64,000 nt of DNA from Hyphomicrobiales bacterium (GTDB taxonomy: Bacteria; Pseudomonadota; Alphaproteobacteria; Rhizobiales; Rhizobiaceae): assembly GCA_900472925.1 (NCBI GenBank), contig UCJU01000036.1:1-64000 (forward strand). The letters are read 5' to 3'. The notes beneath the pieces were generated by a model. That model was not told the DNA's origin and did no database searches. It worked only from the letters and a program-made list of their open reading frames with translations. The position numbers and the translations under genes are program-made. The number at the start of each line of letters is the position of its first letter. The stretch's first letter is position 1. Positions 36,402-45,323 of this stretch are shown piece after piece.

Positions 36402-38351
36402 TTAGCTTGTGAAGGTGAACTGTTGCGGCAGCGCCGGACCGGGGTTCGGCCACGTCCAGCTGTCCGGTTCGGTTTCCGGCACGTTGCGCAGATTGTTGCG
36501 GATGATGCCGAAACCACCAACGGCGAGGCAAAGCCCGATCGTTTCGAACTCTTCCGCGGCAATGTCGAAAATCTGCTTCATCTTCTCGCCGCGCTTGGCA
36601 AGATCGGCTGTCGAACGAGCCTCATCGAACAGCTTGAAGCGTTGCTTCTGGCTTTCCGGTGGCTCTTCACCCCTCTGGCCGTTCGAGGTGTACCACAGCG
36701 CCCAGGGAATGGCGTAACGCGAGCCCTGCGGATGGAAGGCGAAGAAGTCGCGCGGATCGAGCATCGGGTCGAGACCACCGGGACCTGGCCACACAGCCGC
36801 ATCATGGGCGTTGTCATCGCCGCGTGTGTAATACAATGCGCGCTCGATGGTGTTGACCTTGATATCAACGCCGATCTGCGCCCACTGCGCCTTCACCAGT
36901 TCGAGCGAATCGACCAGATCGGGATAGAGTGTCGGGATGACGTCGATGGAGAAGAAGACCGGCTGACCATCCGGCCGCAGGCGCATGCCGTTGTCGTTTT
37001 TCTTGTCGTAACCGGCCTTGTCGAGCAACGCGTTGGCTTTGTCGGCATCGTATTCGGTGTTCTGGCGGGCCAGTTTTTCATGATACCAAGGGTGGGTCGG
37101 ACGTGGACCGGCCTGGTATCCCTCGCTTTGGCCGAAATACACGATGTCGATGATTTCCTGCCGGTTAAGGCCGATGGACAGCGCCTGTCGGAAGGACTTG
37201 TCGGCGAACATCTTGCGCATCGCCGGGTCTTTATGGGTAATGTTGAGGTAGATCTGGCATTGCTGCGAAGCGGAGGGGACCAGCGTCATCAGGCGATAAT
37301 CGCCCTTTTTCATGTTCTGCGAGAGCGTCGGCTTATTGGCGAGGACGCTGATATGACGCTCCTGAATGTCGATCTTGCCGGAGATGACGTTCAACATCAG
37401 TGATTCCACGTCCTGGGAAATGCCGAAATTGACCTCATCGATGTAAGGCAACTGGTTGCCTTCGGTATCGACCTGCCAGAAATACGGATTGCGGGTCATG
37501 ACCACGCGGGTGGCGCCGCCTGAATAGGGCTCCTTGACCACCCAGGGATCGAGCGTCGGCTTGTCGACATTCGACCAGCGCGAGGGGATTTCGATATCGC
37601 CGCACTTGGCGCGGAAGAGCTCTGTCCAGCTGGACGCGCCTGCCGCTTTCACATCGCCATCCAGCGCCTTGTTGTATTTCGGCAGGAACTTGCTGCAATA
37701 GTGCTTTGGAAACATCGTCGGATGCTGGCCGAGCGGCGTCGCGAGGTTTTCGAGATAGAGCGCGTTCGGTGCAGCGAAGGTGAACTTCACCGTGAAATCA
37801 TCGACTTTTTCAACAGTGACCGCCTTGCCCGCGACGGACAATTGGGCCGGTGCGGAGCTGTAAAGCTCTGTGTTCTTGATGCAGTCCTCGATGGCGAAAA
37901 CGATGTCATCTGCGGTGAATGGATGGCCATCAGACCATTTGGCGCCCTCTATCAGATGGAAGGTGAACTGCGAAGCATCGTCGCTGACTTCCCATTTTTG
38001 CGCGAGGTTCGGCAAAACTTCGGTGAAATCCATGTTCCAGCGCACCAGACCCTGGTTGCCGACCATGCGCAAAATGCCGTTATGGTCAGACGAACCGCGA
38101 AGGCCGCGACGCAGGGTGCCACCATAGGTGCCGATTTTTTCGTGCGGCGTCACCACCATTGGATTTTTCGGCAACCGGTCTGACAGCGGCGGCAGTTTGC
38201 CGTCCTTTACCATGGCGGCCAGAGCAGGTGCTTCCTTGCCGGTCGCGGCCAGCGCAGATGGTCCGAGAACCGAGACGGCGGCAACGCCTCCAAGCCCCGC
38301 GATAAAGGTTCGGCGCGTTACGCCCAGCGAAAACAGATGCTCGTCGCTCAT
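36402..38351 (-). CDS. ABC importer substrate-binding protein, family 5, with Tat signal
   Basis: 649-residue periplasmic binding protein of the peptide/opine/nickel family, longer than DppA. It begins with a twin-arginine signal, VTRRTFIAGLGG, and an Ala-rich stretch ending in ALA, so it appears to be exported folded through Tat. The family segment KWSDGHPFTADDIVFAIED is present. GGGAGGA lies 6 bases before ATG 38351 (38354 is also possible). Long Tat-type family 5 proteins often bind oligosaccharides or sugar acids rather than peptides. The neighbouring dehydratase, lactonase and epimerase support a sugar ligand (inference). Confidence 0.92.
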   Translation of the reverse strand: MSDEHLFSLGVTRRTFIAGLGGVAAVSVLGPSALAATGKEAPALAAMVKDGKLPPLSDRLPKNPMVVTPHEKIGTYGGTLRRGLRGSSDHNGILRMVGNQGLVRWNMDFTEVLPNLAQKWEVSDDASQFTFHLIEGAKWSDGHPFTADDIVFAIEDCIKNTELYSSAPAQLSVAGKAVTVEKVDDFTVKFTFAAPNALYLENLATPLGQHPTMFPKHYCSKFLPKYNKALDGDVKAAGASSWTELFRAKCGDIEIPSRWSNVDKPTLDPWVVKEPYSGGATRVVMTRNPYFWQVDTEGNQLPYIDEVNFGISQDVESLMLNVISGKIDIQERHISVLANKPTLSQNMKKGDYRLMTLVPSASQQCQIYLNITHKDPAMRKMFADKSFRQALSIGLNRQEIIDIVYFGQSEGYQAGPRPTHPWYHEKLARQNTEYDADKANALLDKAGYDKKNDNGMRLRPDGQPVFFSIDVIPTLYPDLVDSLELVKAQWAQIGVDIKVNTIERALYYTRGDDNAHDAAVWPGPGGLDPMLDPRDFFAFHPQGSRYAIPWALWYTSNGQRGEEPPESQKQRFKLFDEARSTADLAKRGEKMKQIFDIAAEEFETIGLCLAVGGFGIIRNNLRNVPETEPDSWTWPNPGPALPQQFTFTS

Positions 38352-38610
38352 CATTATCCTCCCAAAAAGTCACCGGCAGCAGCAGAGCTCTCGCCCCGTC
38401 GCAACGACCCTCCCGGTCAGCCAGCATGCCAATCCTCCATCGGCACGCAGACCATATGGGCGTTTTCAGATGATTACAAGTATTGACAGATTTTTACAGA
38501 TTTTTTATTGATGGCTGATGTGTGAGCTTTCGCAGAGCTCAACGTTTCGATACGTATAGATATTAAAAACATAACAAACTCAGCGGTTTGCAACCCTTAA
38601 AGGCGCGCTG

Positions 38611-39330
38611 ATGGACAATCTGGCGACATCTGCCCCTTCGCGAGGCGACACACGTTTCAGCGATATCATCTACGAGAAGATCGTCGGCATGATTTCCGAC
38701 GGACGCTTCCCCGTGAACGAACGCCTGCCCTCCGAACAGAACCTTGCCCTGCTGTTTGGCGCGTCAAGGCCTGTCGTGCGTGAGGCACTGGAACGGTTAC
38801 GCAATGATGATCTGATCGTGTCTCGGAAGGGTTCCGGCTCCTATGTGCGCCAGCAGCCGGATTCATCCGTGTTGCAACAAATCCCGGTGGGATCGCTGGC
38901 AGATGTTCAGCGGTTTTTCGAGTTCCGGTCGGGCCTGGAAGCAGCTGCCGCGGAACTTGCGGCACGCAACTGGCAGAACGCCGATCGGGCACGGATCGAA
39001 CAGGCCATTACCGCCCTTGAGACCTGTCTCGAGAATGGCGATCTCGGTGCGGATGAAGACTTCACCTTGCATGAAGCCATTGCCATGGCGAGCCAGAACC
39101 AGTTTCACATCACCGTCCGAGCCTGGTTCAAACCCCATTTTTCCATCGGACAATCCGTGACGCGAAGCCTGAGCCTGAAACGGACGCCACAGCGTGTTCG
39201 CGATGTGCAGAACGAGCATACCGCAATCGTAGACGCCATCTTCGCCCGGCGTGAACAGGCGGCCCATGACGCCATGAAAAACCATGTTCTGAAAGCACGC
39301 GCACGCATGTTCGAAGGCGTCGGCAACTGA
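38611..39330 (+). CDS. GntR-family transcriptional regulator, FadR/FCD type
   Basis: 239-residue DNA-binding regulator. The winged helix-turn-helix is at about 15-85 (RLPSEQNLALLFGASRPVVREAL). The FCD ligand domain has metal-binding Asp/His residues in DFTLHEAIA, NEHTAIVDAI and KNHVLKAR. Such proteins usually repress sugar-acid catabolic genes and release DNA when they bind the acid. It diverges from the importer across 259 bases and is 12 bases before the lactonase gene, so it probably controls both arms. Confidence 0.92.
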   Translation: MDNLATSAPSRGDTRFSDIIYEKIVGMISDGRFPVNERLPSEQNLALLFGASRPVVREALERLRNDDLIVSRKGSGSYVRQQPDSSVLQQIPVGSLADVQRFFEFRSGLEAAAAELAARNWQNADRARIEQAITALETCLENGDLGADEDFTLHEAIAMASQNQFHITVRAWFKPHFSIGQSVTRSLSLKRTPQRVRDVQNEHTAIVDAIFARREQAAHDAMKNHVLKARARMFEGVGN

Positions 39331-39342
39331 GGTAGATCGAAT

Positions 39343-40224
39343 ATGAGCCAACCGCGCATCATCGAGCCAACTTTTCACCAGTTGATCGATGTCCCTCTCA
39401 AGGTGGGTGAGTCGCCGGTGTGGGATGACCGCACGGATGCGCTGTGGTTTGTGGACATTCTGGCGCCTGCGGTGTTTCGCCTCGGACCATCCGGGCATCT
39501 CGATCGCTTCGACATGCCAGCGCCTGTGGGATGTCTTGGCCTTTGCGAAAACGGGATGGTCGTGGTTGGCTTGCAAACGGGCGTTCATCTGCTTGACCCG
39601 GCAACGGGAAAGCTGGACCATCTGTGCGACCCTGACGGTGGACGGCCAGATAGCCGTCTCAATGACGGCAAAGTCGGGCCGGATGGCCATTTCTGGGTCG
39701 GCACGCGTGACGAGGCCGTGCCGCAGACCGGCAACGCCAAGCTTTACCGCGTTGCGCCGAACGGTAATTTTACCTGTGTGATCGATGGCAACATGCTGAC
39801 CTCGAACGGTCTGGCCTGGAGCCCTGATGGGCGGCGGATGTATCATTCCGACAGCAGCGGGTTGCTGCTGCAAGCGTTCGATTTCGACCCGCAGACCGGA
39901 CGATTGGGGCCAGCGAAGCGACTACACGACTTCGCACCCGGCGAAGGAAGACCTGACGGGGCAGCCATGGACAGTGAGGGTTTCTACTGGAGCGCCGGGG
40001 TTCAGGCAGGTCGCCTCAACCGGTTTTCGCCAGATGGCAAAATCGTGGAAATCTACACGTTTCCCTTCAAGGGACCGACCATGCCCTGCTTTGGTGGGCA
40101 CGACCTCAAAACGTTGTATCTGACGAGCCTGACAACGGAAAATGGCGGCACCAGCATTGCCGGTACCGTCATTTCATTTGAAGCTCCCGTCGCTGGGGCG
40201 CCCGTCAGCCGGTTCGCGCTTTAG
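39343..40224 (+). CDS. SMP-30/gluconolactonase family lactonase
   Basis: 293-residue six-bladed beta-propeller enzyme that hydrolyses sugar lactones. Metal-binding residues are visible: Glu in VGESPVWDD, Asn in RLNDGKVGPDGHFW, Asn in SNGLAWSPDG and Asp in GRPDGAAMD. It forms an operon with the FadR-type regulator. Together with the opposite-strand dehydratase it fits a lactone to sugar acid to keto-deoxy acid pathway. Its stop is 3 bases from the end of a convergent small gene. Confidence 0.92.
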   Translation: MSQPRIIEPTFHQLIDVPLKVGESPVWDDRTDALWFVDILAPAVFRLGPSGHLDRFDMPAPVGCLGLCENGMVVVGLQTGVHLLDPATGKLDHLCDPDGGRPDSRLNDGKVGPDGHFWVGTRDEAVPQTGNAKLYRVAPNGNFTCVIDGNMLTSNGLAWSPDGRRMYHSDSSGLLLQAFDFDPQTGRLGPAKRLHDFAPGEGRPDGAAMDSEGFYWSAGVQAGRLNRFSPDGKIVEIYTFPFKGPTMPCFGGHDLKTLYLTSLTTENGGTSIAGTVISFEAPVAGAPVSRFAL

Positions 40225-40227
40225 GCG

Positions 40228-40392
40228 TCACAGCACACGGGGAATGTCGTCATTCTCATCCGGATTGGGAACTGGCAGGTCGTCGGGGAGGCCATCGGGT
40301 TCCGGCTCCTTGACGGGAGGAACATCTGGCTGTGGTGGAAGGGGTGTGGGTGGAACCTGACCCGGAACGGGCTCAACAGGAATGACAGTCAT
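40228..40392 (-). CDS. Small proline-rich protein (54 residues)
   Basis: A 54-residue frame starting at ATG 40392 with an excellent AGGAG 6 bases upstream. The sequence is about one third proline with acidic residues (starts MTVIPVEPVPG, ends DDIPRVL) and has no signal peptide or transmembrane helix. It is too short for most gene screens. The strong ribosome binding site and near-perfect fit up to the convergent lactonase gene support a real gene. Function unknown; an intrinsically disordered protein. Confidence 0.6.
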   Translation of the reverse strand: MTVIPVEPVPGQVPPTPLPPQPDVPPVKEPEPDGLPDDLPVPNPDENDDIPRVL

Positions 40393-40555
40393 GGACGTCT
40401 CCTAACATAAAAGCGGCGGGCAACACCTCTTCGAAATTGCCCCGCGGTCCACTTTCGCTCGCCGCTACAGGTCCATTCGAATTCAGTGTCGCCCGCCTCG
40501 CGGGTATCGTGGAGTAAACGTCTCTGGCCCGTCAGGGTTCCGGATTGTTTCAAAC

Positions 40556-40750
40556 TCAGGCAAAGCCCAACGAGTTTCTGGCGACCTCGCGGCGATCTCC
40601 ATAATCACGTGTATGGGATTCATGGCCATGTTCGCGGGCGACCATGCGGCCGACCTGCATGACGGGCATCTGCAGAAGGGCGTCGGCGTAAGTGCCGGTC
40701 TCTTCCTCCGACGCGATCGTGTTCTGCGCTGTTTTCAAGAAATCGAACAT
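40556..40750 (-). CDS. Small hypothetical protein (64 residues)
   Basis: 64 residues starting MFDFLKTAQNTIASEEETG, with GGGAGGA about 6 bases before the ATG, which strongly supports translation. Charged and soluble, with a Met-rich middle (LLQMPVMQVGRM) and a basic His-containing second half. No family is recognised. It lies alone between the Pro-rich gene and thuR, on the same strand as both. Confidence 0.6.
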   Translation of the reverse strand: MFDFLKTAQNTIASEEETGTYADALLQMPVMQVGRMVAREHGHESHTRDYGDRREVARNSLGFA

Positions 40751-40895
40751 GGCTTCCTCCCAGTCGAGCGTTGGTTAATAACGCGTCAGTTGCGTCTCTG
40801 TTCCCTCCCAGAAAAGCGAAACAACCGTTGTAGATCAAAACAAGAATACAACACAATTTTTTGACAATCCGTTACGGCAAATCGTCAAAATACTG

Positions 40896-41912
40896 TCATT
40901 TCGCCGGACCTGACGATTGCCGCAAAACCAGATCGACCGGCCATAGTTCCTGACACTCCTTGACCGGGCGGCCAGCGATGATCTGCAACAGCAAATCGGT
41001 CACCCTTTCCCCTGCCATGCGCTGGGGCGAACGGGTGGTCGATAGCGATGGCAACATGCTTTCAGGCGTCAGATACGGGAACACGTCATCATGCGCGATG
41101 ACGGAAACGTCTTTGCCGATGGTGAGGCCGAGCTGGCTGGCGGCACGGTAGACACCCTGTGCCGTCATCATGGCGCCCGCCACGAAAGCGGTGGGACGCG
41201 GGCTTTTTTCCAGAAGCGAGCGGGCGAACTGAAACGCCGTTTCCTCGCTGAAAGGTGACGACAGCATCATGCGCGGGTCGGCTGCGATATTCATCGTCTC
41301 CAAAGCATCGCGGTATCCTTTTTCGCGATCGATGACGAAGGTTCTGCCCTTGGGGCCGTTGATGAACGCAATGCTGCGATGACCGCGTTCCAGGAGATGC
41401 ACGGTAGAGAGATAGGCCACGGAGTGATTGTCGATATCCAGCCACGCATGTTCGAACTTGGTGGCGGAGCGCCCGTGGACGATGAAGGGCAGACCGAGTT
41501 TGTGCAGGAGCGCAATGCGCTCGTCATCAGGGTGCGGAGAGTGGAGGATGATGCCATCGACGCGGCCACTCTGGGCCAACCGACTGAAGATGCTGAGTTC
41601 CTCATCGAGGTCGTTGTCGGTGGTCACACTGACGAGGATGTCGGTATCCTCCCCTTCCAGCCGACTGGCCATGCCGCCCATGAATTCCGAGAAGAAATGG
41701 CCACCGCCGCTCCTGCCCATGACGACGCCGATGGCGCCTGCCCTACCCGTGACAAGCCGCACGGCATTGGCGTTGGGGCGGTAGCCCAGTTTGCGGGCGG
41801 CCTCGGCGACACGGTCGCGGGTTTCCTGCCGCACTTCCGGGTAGCCACCCAGTGCCCGGCTGACCGTGGTGGGTGACAGTCCCACTTTTTCCGCAAATTC
41901 CTTGAGTTTCAT
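40896..41912 (-). CDS. thuR: LacI-family regulator of trehalose/maltose utilisation
   Basis: 338 residues. The N-terminal helix-turn-helix is MKLKEFAEKVGLSPTTVSRALGG, with the hinge helix near residue 50. A periplasmic-binding-protein-like sugar domain forms the rest. It is divergent from a complete thuEFGKAB set, the arrangement known for thuR in Sinorhizobium meliloti and Agrobacterium. It likely represses the operon until trehalose or a related disaccharide appears. ATG 41912 follows GGCGGGAAC; the frame runs on to 41993. Two operator-like dyads lie in the divergent gap. Confidence 0.88.
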   Translation of the reverse strand: MKLKEFAEKVGLSPTTVSRALGGYPEVRQETRDRVAEAARKLGYRPNANAVRLVTGRAGAIGVVMGRSGGGHFFSEFMGGMASRLEGEDTDILVSVTTDNDLDEELSIFSRLAQSGRVDGIILHSPHPDDERIALLHKLGLPFIVHGRSATKFEHAWLDIDNHSVAYLSTVHLLERGHRSIAFINGPKGRTFVIDREKGYRDALETMNIAADPRMMLSSPFSEETAFQFARSLLEKSPRPTAFVAGAMMTAQGVYRAASQLGLTIGKDVSVIAHDDVFPYLTPESMLPSLSTTRSPQRMAGERVTDLLLQIIAGRPVKECQELWPVDLVLRQSSGPAK

Positions 41913-41970
41913 TGTTCCCGCCGTTTTCTCCTGAATGCGGCCAAAGGTATTAAGTTTCAAGCTGCAAAAT

Positions 41971-41986
41971 TTGAAATCGATTTCAA
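41971..41986. promoter_or_regulatory. Perfect 16-base palindrome, candidate ThuR operator 1
   Basis: TTGAAATCGATTTCAA is a perfect palindrome with a central CG, typical of LacI-family operators. It lies 59 bases upstream of thuR and could mediate autoregulation. Its TTGAAA/TTTCAA arms recur in the dyad at 42111-42134. Confidence 0.6.
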
Positions 41987-42110
41987 TATACAAATATCGA
42001 CATCAGAAAATAGTCAGGCAACACTGAAACCATTACAGACATTTTCCGTTATCGCCGCATAAAATCTCTGATAGTGGACGGATTGACACCGCTCCCCGAA
42101 TTTGACAGCT

Positions 42111-42134
42111 TTGAAAAGTCGAAAGCGTTTTCAA
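42111..42134. promoter_or_regulatory. Second operator-like dyad before thuE, candidate ThuR operator 2
   Basis: TTGAAAA (42111-42117) and TTTTCAA (42128-42134) enclose GAAAGCGTTTTC (42121-42132), a near-palindrome with a central CG. It lies about 40 bases upstream of the thuE start and just after TTGACA at 42102-42107, so a bound repressor would block the thuE promoter. It shares arms with operator 1. Confidence 0.55.
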
Positions 42135-42174
42135 TTTAGAGGATGATTGAAGACGACATGGAGGAGTTTTGACA

Positions 42175-43440
42175 ATGAACGTTTCAATAAAAGTTTTGGT
42201 CCTGTGCGGCAGCGTCCTGTCCACAGGCTACGCTGCGCAAGCCGCCGAAATTTCGATGGCCGCGAACTCGACGGGTAAAAACCTGAATTTCATTCGCGAG
42301 CAACTGGTGGAGTTCGAAAAGCAAAGCGGTCACAAGGTGAAACTCGTCACCATGCCGCCATCGTCCAGCGAGCAGTTCAGCCAGTATCGCCTGTGGCTCG
42401 CGGCCGGCAACACCGACGTCGACGTCTACCAGACCGATGTCGTCTGGGCACCGCAACTCGCTGACCAGTTCGTTGATTTGAGCGAGGCGGCCAAGGACGT
42501 CGTTTCCAAGCATTTCCCATCCGTCATCGCGTCGCAGACGGTGGATGGCAAGCTGGTGGCAATGCCGATGTACACGGACGCCCCGGCCCTGTTCTACCGC
42601 AAGGATTTGCTGGAGAAATACGGCAAGCAGCCACCCAAGACATGGAAGGAACTGGCGGAGACTGCCAAGGAGGTCCAGGACAAGGAACGCACCGCGGGAC
42701 AGAAAGACATGTGGGGTTTCGTGTTTCAGGGAAGCGCCTATGAGGGCCTGACCTGCAACGCGCTGGAATGGATTGCATCTGCTGGCGGCGGCCACATCGT
42801 CGAAACCAACGGCGATATCAGCATCAACAACGAGAAGGCCGCAGCGGCCCTCGACATGGCCAAGAGCTGGATCGGTACCATCTCGCCACAGGGCGCGCTG
42901 GCCTACAAGGAAGAGGAAGCGCGCGGCGTCTGGCAGACAGGCAATTCCGTGTTCATGCGCAACTGGACCTATGTCTATGCGCTGGGCAATGGCGGCGACA
43001 GCGCCATCAAGGGCAAGTTCGGCGTTGTGCCTTTGCCAGCAGGGACTGAAGGCGAAGCCGCAGCCTCGACGTTGGGCGGCTGGAATGCTGCCGTCTCCAA
43101 ATATTCCAAGAACCAGGAAGCAGCGATCGCGCTGGTAAAATTCCTAGGCTCTGAAGAAACACAGAAGAAGCGTGCCATCGAGCTTTCCAACATGCCCACG
43201 ATTGCAACGCTCTATGACGACAAGGACGTCGCCGCGGCGCAGCCCTTCATGCCGCTGTGGAAGCCGATTTTCGAGACCGCCGTTCCGCGTCCCTCAGCGG
43301 CAACAAAAGTAAAATACAACGAGGTGTCGGCAAAGTTCTGGGGAGCCGTGCACAACACCTTGTCCGGCACCGGCACAGCTGCGGAAAATCTCGAGCTTCT
43401 GGAAGTCGAACTCACCGATCTCAAGGGCGACAGCTGGTAA
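42175..43440 (+). CDS. thuE: Trehalose/maltose ABC transporter substrate-binding protein ThuE
   Basis: 421-residue family 1 sugar-binding protein. The signal peptide ends about residue 22 (YAAQA before AEISMAA). The mature protein starts with the maltose-binding-like pattern in which the N-terminal helix follows NLNFIREQLVEFEKQSG. GGAGGAG lies 8 bases before ATG 42175. It captures trehalose, maltose or sucrose for ThuFGK, as in S. meliloti (family knowledge). It heads the six-gene thu operon. Confidence 0.92.
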   Translation: MNVSIKVLVLCGSVLSTGYAAQAAEISMAANSTGKNLNFIREQLVEFEKQSGHKVKLVTMPPSSSEQFSQYRLWLAAGNTDVDVYQTDVVWAPQLADQFVDLSEAAKDVVSKHFPSVIASQTVDGKLVAMPMYTDAPALFYRKDLLEKYGKQPPKTWKELAETAKEVQDKERTAGQKDMWGFVFQGSAYEGLTCNALEWIASAGGGHIVETNGDISINNEKAAAALDMAKSWIGTISPQGALAYKEEEARGVWQTGNSVFMRNWTYVYALGNGGDSAIKGKFGVVPLPAGTEGEAAASTLGGWNAAVSKYSKNQEAAIALVKFLGSEETQKKRAIELSNMPTIATLYDDKDVAAAQPFMPLWKPIFETAVPRPSAATKVKYNEVSAKFWGAVHNTLSGTGTAAENLELLEVELTDLKGDSW

Positions 43441-43507
43441 TTCGGCGTCACCCGTCAGGTGGCCGTTGCCGGTCACCTGACGCTCTTAAAACACGGTGGG
43501 AAACGAT

Positions 43508-44482
43508 ATGAGCAAGATAAACCCAGGCCCGACTGCCTCAGCGCAGGTGATTGGTTCCGACTTACAATCGGAACGTCTCCGCTCCGCATGGCTGTTTCTG
43601 GCGCCTACATTTTTAACACTGGCACTGGTTGCCGGCTGGCCTCTGGTCAGAACAGTCTGGTTCAGCCTGACCGACGCATCTCTGACCAATCTTGGCGATG
43701 CGCAATTCGTCGGTTTGAAGAACTATCTTTCATGGATCACACTCAGTAGCGGTCGCACCGTCTATCGCGGCCTGTTGGCAGACCCCGCCTGGTGGGGTGC
43801 CGTGTGGAATACGCTGAAGTTCACGCTGATATCCGTGTCTGTCGAAACCGTCTTCGGCCTGATCGTGGCGCTCGTCCTCAATGCAGAGTTCAAAGGTCGC
43901 GGCCTCGTTCGCGCCGCCATTCTTATTCCATGGGCCATTCCGACCATCGTGTCCGCTCGCATGTGGGCATGGATGCTGAATGATCAGTTCGGCATTCTCA
44001 ACGACATGATGCTGAACCTTGGCCTCATTTCGCAAAAGATCGCCTGGACCGCCAATCCTGAAACGGCCATGACCGCGGTGCTGATCGTGGACGTCTGGAA
44101 AACCACGCCTTTCATGGCGCTGCTCATTCTGGCCGGACTTCAGATGGTGCCGAAGGATATGTACGAGGCGGCCAAGGTGGATGGTATTCATCCGATCAAG
44201 GTTTTCTGGCGCGTGACGCTTCCGATGATCCGCCCTGCCCTGATGGTGGCGATCATCTTTCGCATGCTGGATGCGATGCGGGTCTTTGACCTCATCTATG
44301 TTCTGACGCCCAACAATTCCCAGACCAGAACCATGTCGGTGCTGGCCCGCGAAAACCTGTTCGACTTCGATAAATTCGCTTATGGTGCCGCCGCATCCAC
44401 CATGCTGTTCCTCATCATCGCTTCCGTCACCGTTATTTACATGTGGTTGGGCCGGGTCAACACGGATGGAGGAGCACGATGA
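43508..44482 (+). CDS. thuF: Trehalose/maltose ABC transporter permease ThuF
   Basis: 324-residue inner-membrane permease of the MalF type. After a cytoplasmic tail come the first helix (WLFLAPTFLTLALVAGWPL) and later helices. The coupling loop is MYEAAKVDGIHPIKVFWRVTLP, near residues 218-239, where ThuK docks. ATG 43508 follows a GGTGGGA site. The stop overlaps the thuG start by 4 bases. Confidence 0.92.
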   Translation: MSKINPGPTASAQVIGSDLQSERLRSAWLFLAPTFLTLALVAGWPLVRTVWFSLTDASLTNLGDAQFVGLKNYLSWITLSSGRTVYRGLLADPAWWGAVWNTLKFTLISVSVETVFGLIVALVLNAEFKGRGLVRAAILIPWAIPTIVSARMWAWMLNDQFGILNDMMLNLGLISQKIAWTANPETAMTAVLIVDVWKTTPFMALLILAGLQMVPKDMYEAAKVDGIHPIKVFWRVTLPMIRPALMVAIIFRMLDAMRVFDLIYVLTPNNSQTRTMSVLARENLFDFDKFAYGAAASTMLFLIIASVTVIYMWLGRVNTDGGAR

Positions 44483-45312
44483 CAGCCTCTGATGTTATCA
44501 AGACAGCGGCGTTCTACGCCCTCGTCGCCATTATCGTCATCATTGCGGTCTTTCCGTTCTATTACGCGATCATCACCAGCTTCAAAACCGGAACGGCGCT
44601 GTTCGAGATCAACTATCTGCCCACGGCGATCTCGTTCAGCAATTATAGAGACGTGCTGGGCAATGACAGTTTTCTGCGCAATCTCGGCAATTCCCTGCTG
44701 GTCGCGTCCTGCGTCGTGGCGCTGTCACTGTTTCTTGCCGTGACCGCTGCCTACGCCCTGGCTCGGGTCCGCTTCAGAGGCCGTTCGCTGCTGTTGCTCA
44801 CCATCCTGTCCGTATCGATGTTCCCACAGATTGCCGTCCTTGCAGGCCTGTTCGAGCTGATCCGCTGGGCGGGTGTCTTCAACACGCCATTTGCGCTGAT
44901 CTTCTCCTACATGATTTTTACTCTGCCATTCACCGTGTGGGTTCTGACGACCTTCATGCGCGATCTGCCCGTCGAAATCGAGGAAGCGGCGATCGTCGAT
45001 GGCGCATCGCCATGGGTCATCATCACGCGGGTCTTCATGCCTTTGATGTGGCCCGCATTGGTAACGACGGGGCTTCTCGCCTTCATCGCGGCTTGGAACG
45101 AGTTCCTGTTTGCCTTGACCTTCACCTCGTCAAACGAGCAGCGCACGGTGCCGGTGGCCATCGCCCTTCTGTCGGGCAGCTCTCAATTTGAAATTCCATG
45201 GGGAACGATCATGGCGGCATCCGTCATCGTGACCGTGCCCCTCGTCATCCTCGTTCTGATCTTCCAGCGGCGCATCATTTCCGGCCTCACGGCTGGTGGC
45301 GTCAAAGGTTAG
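44479..45312 (+). CDS. thuG: Trehalose/maltose ABC transporter permease ThuG
   Basis: 277-residue MalG-type permease, the second channel subunit. It has six predicted helices, and the coupling loop is EIEEAAIVDGASPWVIITRVFMP (about residues 168-190). GGAGGAG lies 7 bases before ATG 44479. It overlaps thuF by 4 bases (ATGA) and is followed by thuK after 11 bases. Confidence 0.92.
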   Translation: MTASDVIKTAAFYALVAIIVIIAVFPFYYAIITSFKTGTALFEINYLPTAISFSNYRDVLGNDSFLRNLGNSLLVASCVVALSLFLAVTAAYALARVRFRGRSLLLLTILSVSMFPQIAVLAGLFELIRWAGVFNTPFALIFSYMIFTLPFTVWVLTTFMRDLPVEIEEAAIVDGASPWVIITRVFMPLMWPALVTTGLLAFIAAWNEFLFALTFTSSNEQRTVPVAIALLSGSSQFEIPWGTIMAASVIVTVPLVILVLIFQRRIISGLTAGGVKG

Positions 45313-45323
45313 GAGACATATTC

